Below are positions 63,034 through 64,000 of a stretch of 64,000 bases of DNA, piece after piece. Both the position numbers and the translations under genes were made by a program. The stretch is taken from the NCBI RefSeq assembly GCF_001613425.1, contig NZ_BDCI01000018.1, positions 124,001 to 188,000 on the forward strand. Reading direction: 5' to 3'. Under the pieces are notes generated by a model. That model worked only from the letters and a program-made list of their open reading frames with translations, was not told where the DNA came from and did no database searches. Position 1 is the stretch's first letter, and each line of letters begins with the position of its first letter. The DNA is from Nocardia vulneris. Its GTDB lineage: Bacteria; Actinomycetota; Actinomycetes; Mycobacteriales; Mycobacteriaceae.

Positions 63034-63876
63034 CTAGGTGTCGACCGTGTGCGCATGCTGTGCAGGGGCGTGGAGGCTGCTCAATAGTGCGAGGGCGTGG
63101 GCGCTGGGCGTGGCGGGTTCGGCGTGGTAGATGACCAGCTGCTGGCCGGGGGCGCTGCGCACGTCGAACGACTGGTAGGTGAGGGTGAGGGGGCCGACCT
63201 CGGGGTGTACGAGGTGTTTGGGTTCGCGGGTCTTGCCGCGCACCTGGTGGGTGTCCCACAAGGCGCGGAAGTGCATGCTGTCCTCGCTGAGTTCGGCCAC
63301 CAAACGCCGCAGAGCGGGATCGTGGGGGTTGTGGCCCGCGGCTACTCGCAGATTGGCCACGGTGGCCTGTGCCGTCCAGTCCCAGCGGGCGTAGAACTGC
63401 TGTCCCGCGGGGTCGAGGAAGGTCATGCGGGCGAGGTTGTCCACCGCGCGGAACGGGGAGAACAGGGCGTCGGCGAGGGTGTTGGTGGCCAGTACGTCCA
63501 GGATGGGGTTGAGCACGAAGGCGGGGGTGTGCGGGTAGCCGTCCATGAGTTGGCGCAGGTCGGGGCTCACGGTCTGGGGCACCGGCGGGGGTGCGCCGTC
63601 CGGTGTGGCGCCGGCCAGCCGGAACAGGTGCTCGCGGGCATCGGAGTCGAGATCCAGTGCGCGGCACAGGGCGTCGAGCACCTGCGGTGACGGGTGGGTC
63701 TCGCGGCCCTGTTCCAGGCGGGTGTAATAGTCGGCGTTCATCCCGGCGAGCACGGCGACTTCTTCGCGGCGGAGTCCGGTCACCTTGCGTCGTCCGGAGT
63801 AGAGCACGCCCGCGTCTTCGGGTGCCCGTTGCGCGCGCCGCGCTCGGAGGAACGCACCCAGCTCACCACTGACCAT
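63034..63876 (-). CDS. XRE family regulator with MmyB-like ligand-binding domain
   Basis: A 280-residue regulator. The helix-turn-helix VTGLRREEVAVLAGMNADYYTRLEQGRETHPSPQVLDAL lies at about 30-68. Residues 110-265 form the MmyB-like (PAS-type) domain that binds fatty acids in related actinobacterial proteins (HTPAFVLNPILDVLATNTLADALF, DPALRRLVAELSEDSMHFRALW). ATG start. Divergent from a gene cut by the window end, the standard set-up in which the regulator controls its neighbour. Confidence 0.88.
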   Translation of the reverse strand: MVSGELGAFLRARRAQRAPEDAGVLYSGRRKVTGLRREEVAVLAGMNADYYTRLEQGRETHPSPQVLDALCRALDLDSDAREHLFRLAGATPDGAPPPVPQTVSPDLRQLMDGYPHTPAFVLNPILDVLATNTLADALFSPFRAVDNLARMTFLDPAGQQFYARWDWTAQATVANLRVAAGHNPHDPALRRLVAELSEDSMHFRALWDTHQVRGKTREPKHLVHPEVGPLTLTYQSFDVRSAPGQQLVIYHAEPATPSAHALALLSSLHAPAQHAHTVDT

Positions 63877-63977
63877 GGCCTCAGGGTAGGTCGTGGTCGG
63901 CACGGTTGGGTGGGTGCGCCACACCCAGCCGGCACACGTCCTGCCACCGCTGGCCGTCGTCGGTGACGGTGGTCGGT

Positions 63978-64000
63978 ATGACAAGCGATATCGACGTGGT
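63978..64000 (+). CDS. Partial gene at the window end
   Basis: ATG and seven codons (MTSDIDVV) before the window ends. Placed 101 bases from the divergent XRE regulator start, it is a probable target gene (often a short-chain dehydrogenase beside MmyB-type regulators), but the visible part is too short to tell. Confidence 0.3.

Overview
The window is high-GC chromosomal DNA from a mycolic-acid actinobacterium, most likely Nocardia or a close relative. Third codon positions are almost all G or C. GTG and TTG starts are frequent. UvrB, CoaE with a GrpB-type tail, RpsA, the DUF402 protein and the small beta-carbonic anhydrase all read like their mycobacterial orthologues. I see no rRNA, tRNA, insertion sequence, prophage or CRISPR array.

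Region by region. 0.25-7.2 kb: a PAS-GGDEF diguanylate cyclase, a HelD-type RNA polymerase-recycling ATPase, a universal stress protein, a 19-codon micro-gene, DoxX, an AraC regulator and a divergent VOC protein. 7.2-8.95 kb: a non-coding stretch between two convergent gene ends, filled by eight copies of a 69-bp palindromic repeat plus short tandem repeats. 8.95-14.4 kb: uvrB, a Nudix hydrolase, two tandem DUF402 genes and coaE. In mycobacteria uvrB, the DUF402 gene, coaE and rpsA are neighbours; here about 20 kb of accessory genes separate coaE from rpsA.

14.7-34.1 kb is that accessory block. It holds a small unknown gene, a Tat-exported phospholipase C, and a nine-gene minus-strand operon (16.8-26.6 kb): peptide/nickel-type ABC importer, SbnB-like, SbnH-like and SbnA-like 2,3-diaminopropionate enzymes, and a MATE exporter. 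A FUR-family (probably Zur) palindrome lies at its head, shared with a divergent gene resembling a pentameric ligand-gated channel. I read this as a self-contained diaminopropionate-derived metallophore system (synthesis, export, re-import, metal control), and it is the best candidate for an undescribed system here. The block ends with an AEC transporter and its TetR regulator, an NAD-binding protein, and an MmpL transporter with a neighbouring TetR gene and a clear operator.

34.2-47.2 kb: rpsA, a methyltransferase, an SPFH/ribbon-helix-helix pair, a flavin oxidoreductase with a divergent LysR, an amino-acid ABC importer, an isopropylmalate-dehydrogenase relative, thioredoxin, a stand-alone LeuA regulatory domain behind what looks like a branched-chain attenuator, and carbonic anhydrase. 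47.2-64 kb: lipase, TraB-like protein, alpha/beta hydrolase with MerR, DUF1772 and SnoaL-like proteins with TetR, an ImmA/IrrE-like protease beside a multi-spanning membrane protein, a secreted Gly/Pro repeat peptide, a FAD monooxygenase, a decayed locus with an aminoglycoside-phosphotransferase remnant, a MerR-NTF2 fusion, a membrane pseudokinase, aat, and an XRE regulator divergent from a gene cut by the window end.

Two dispersed repeat families stand out: the 69-bp element, with a shortened relative near 36.95 kb, and a 61-bp near-perfect palindrome at 4.16 kb and 54.9 kb.
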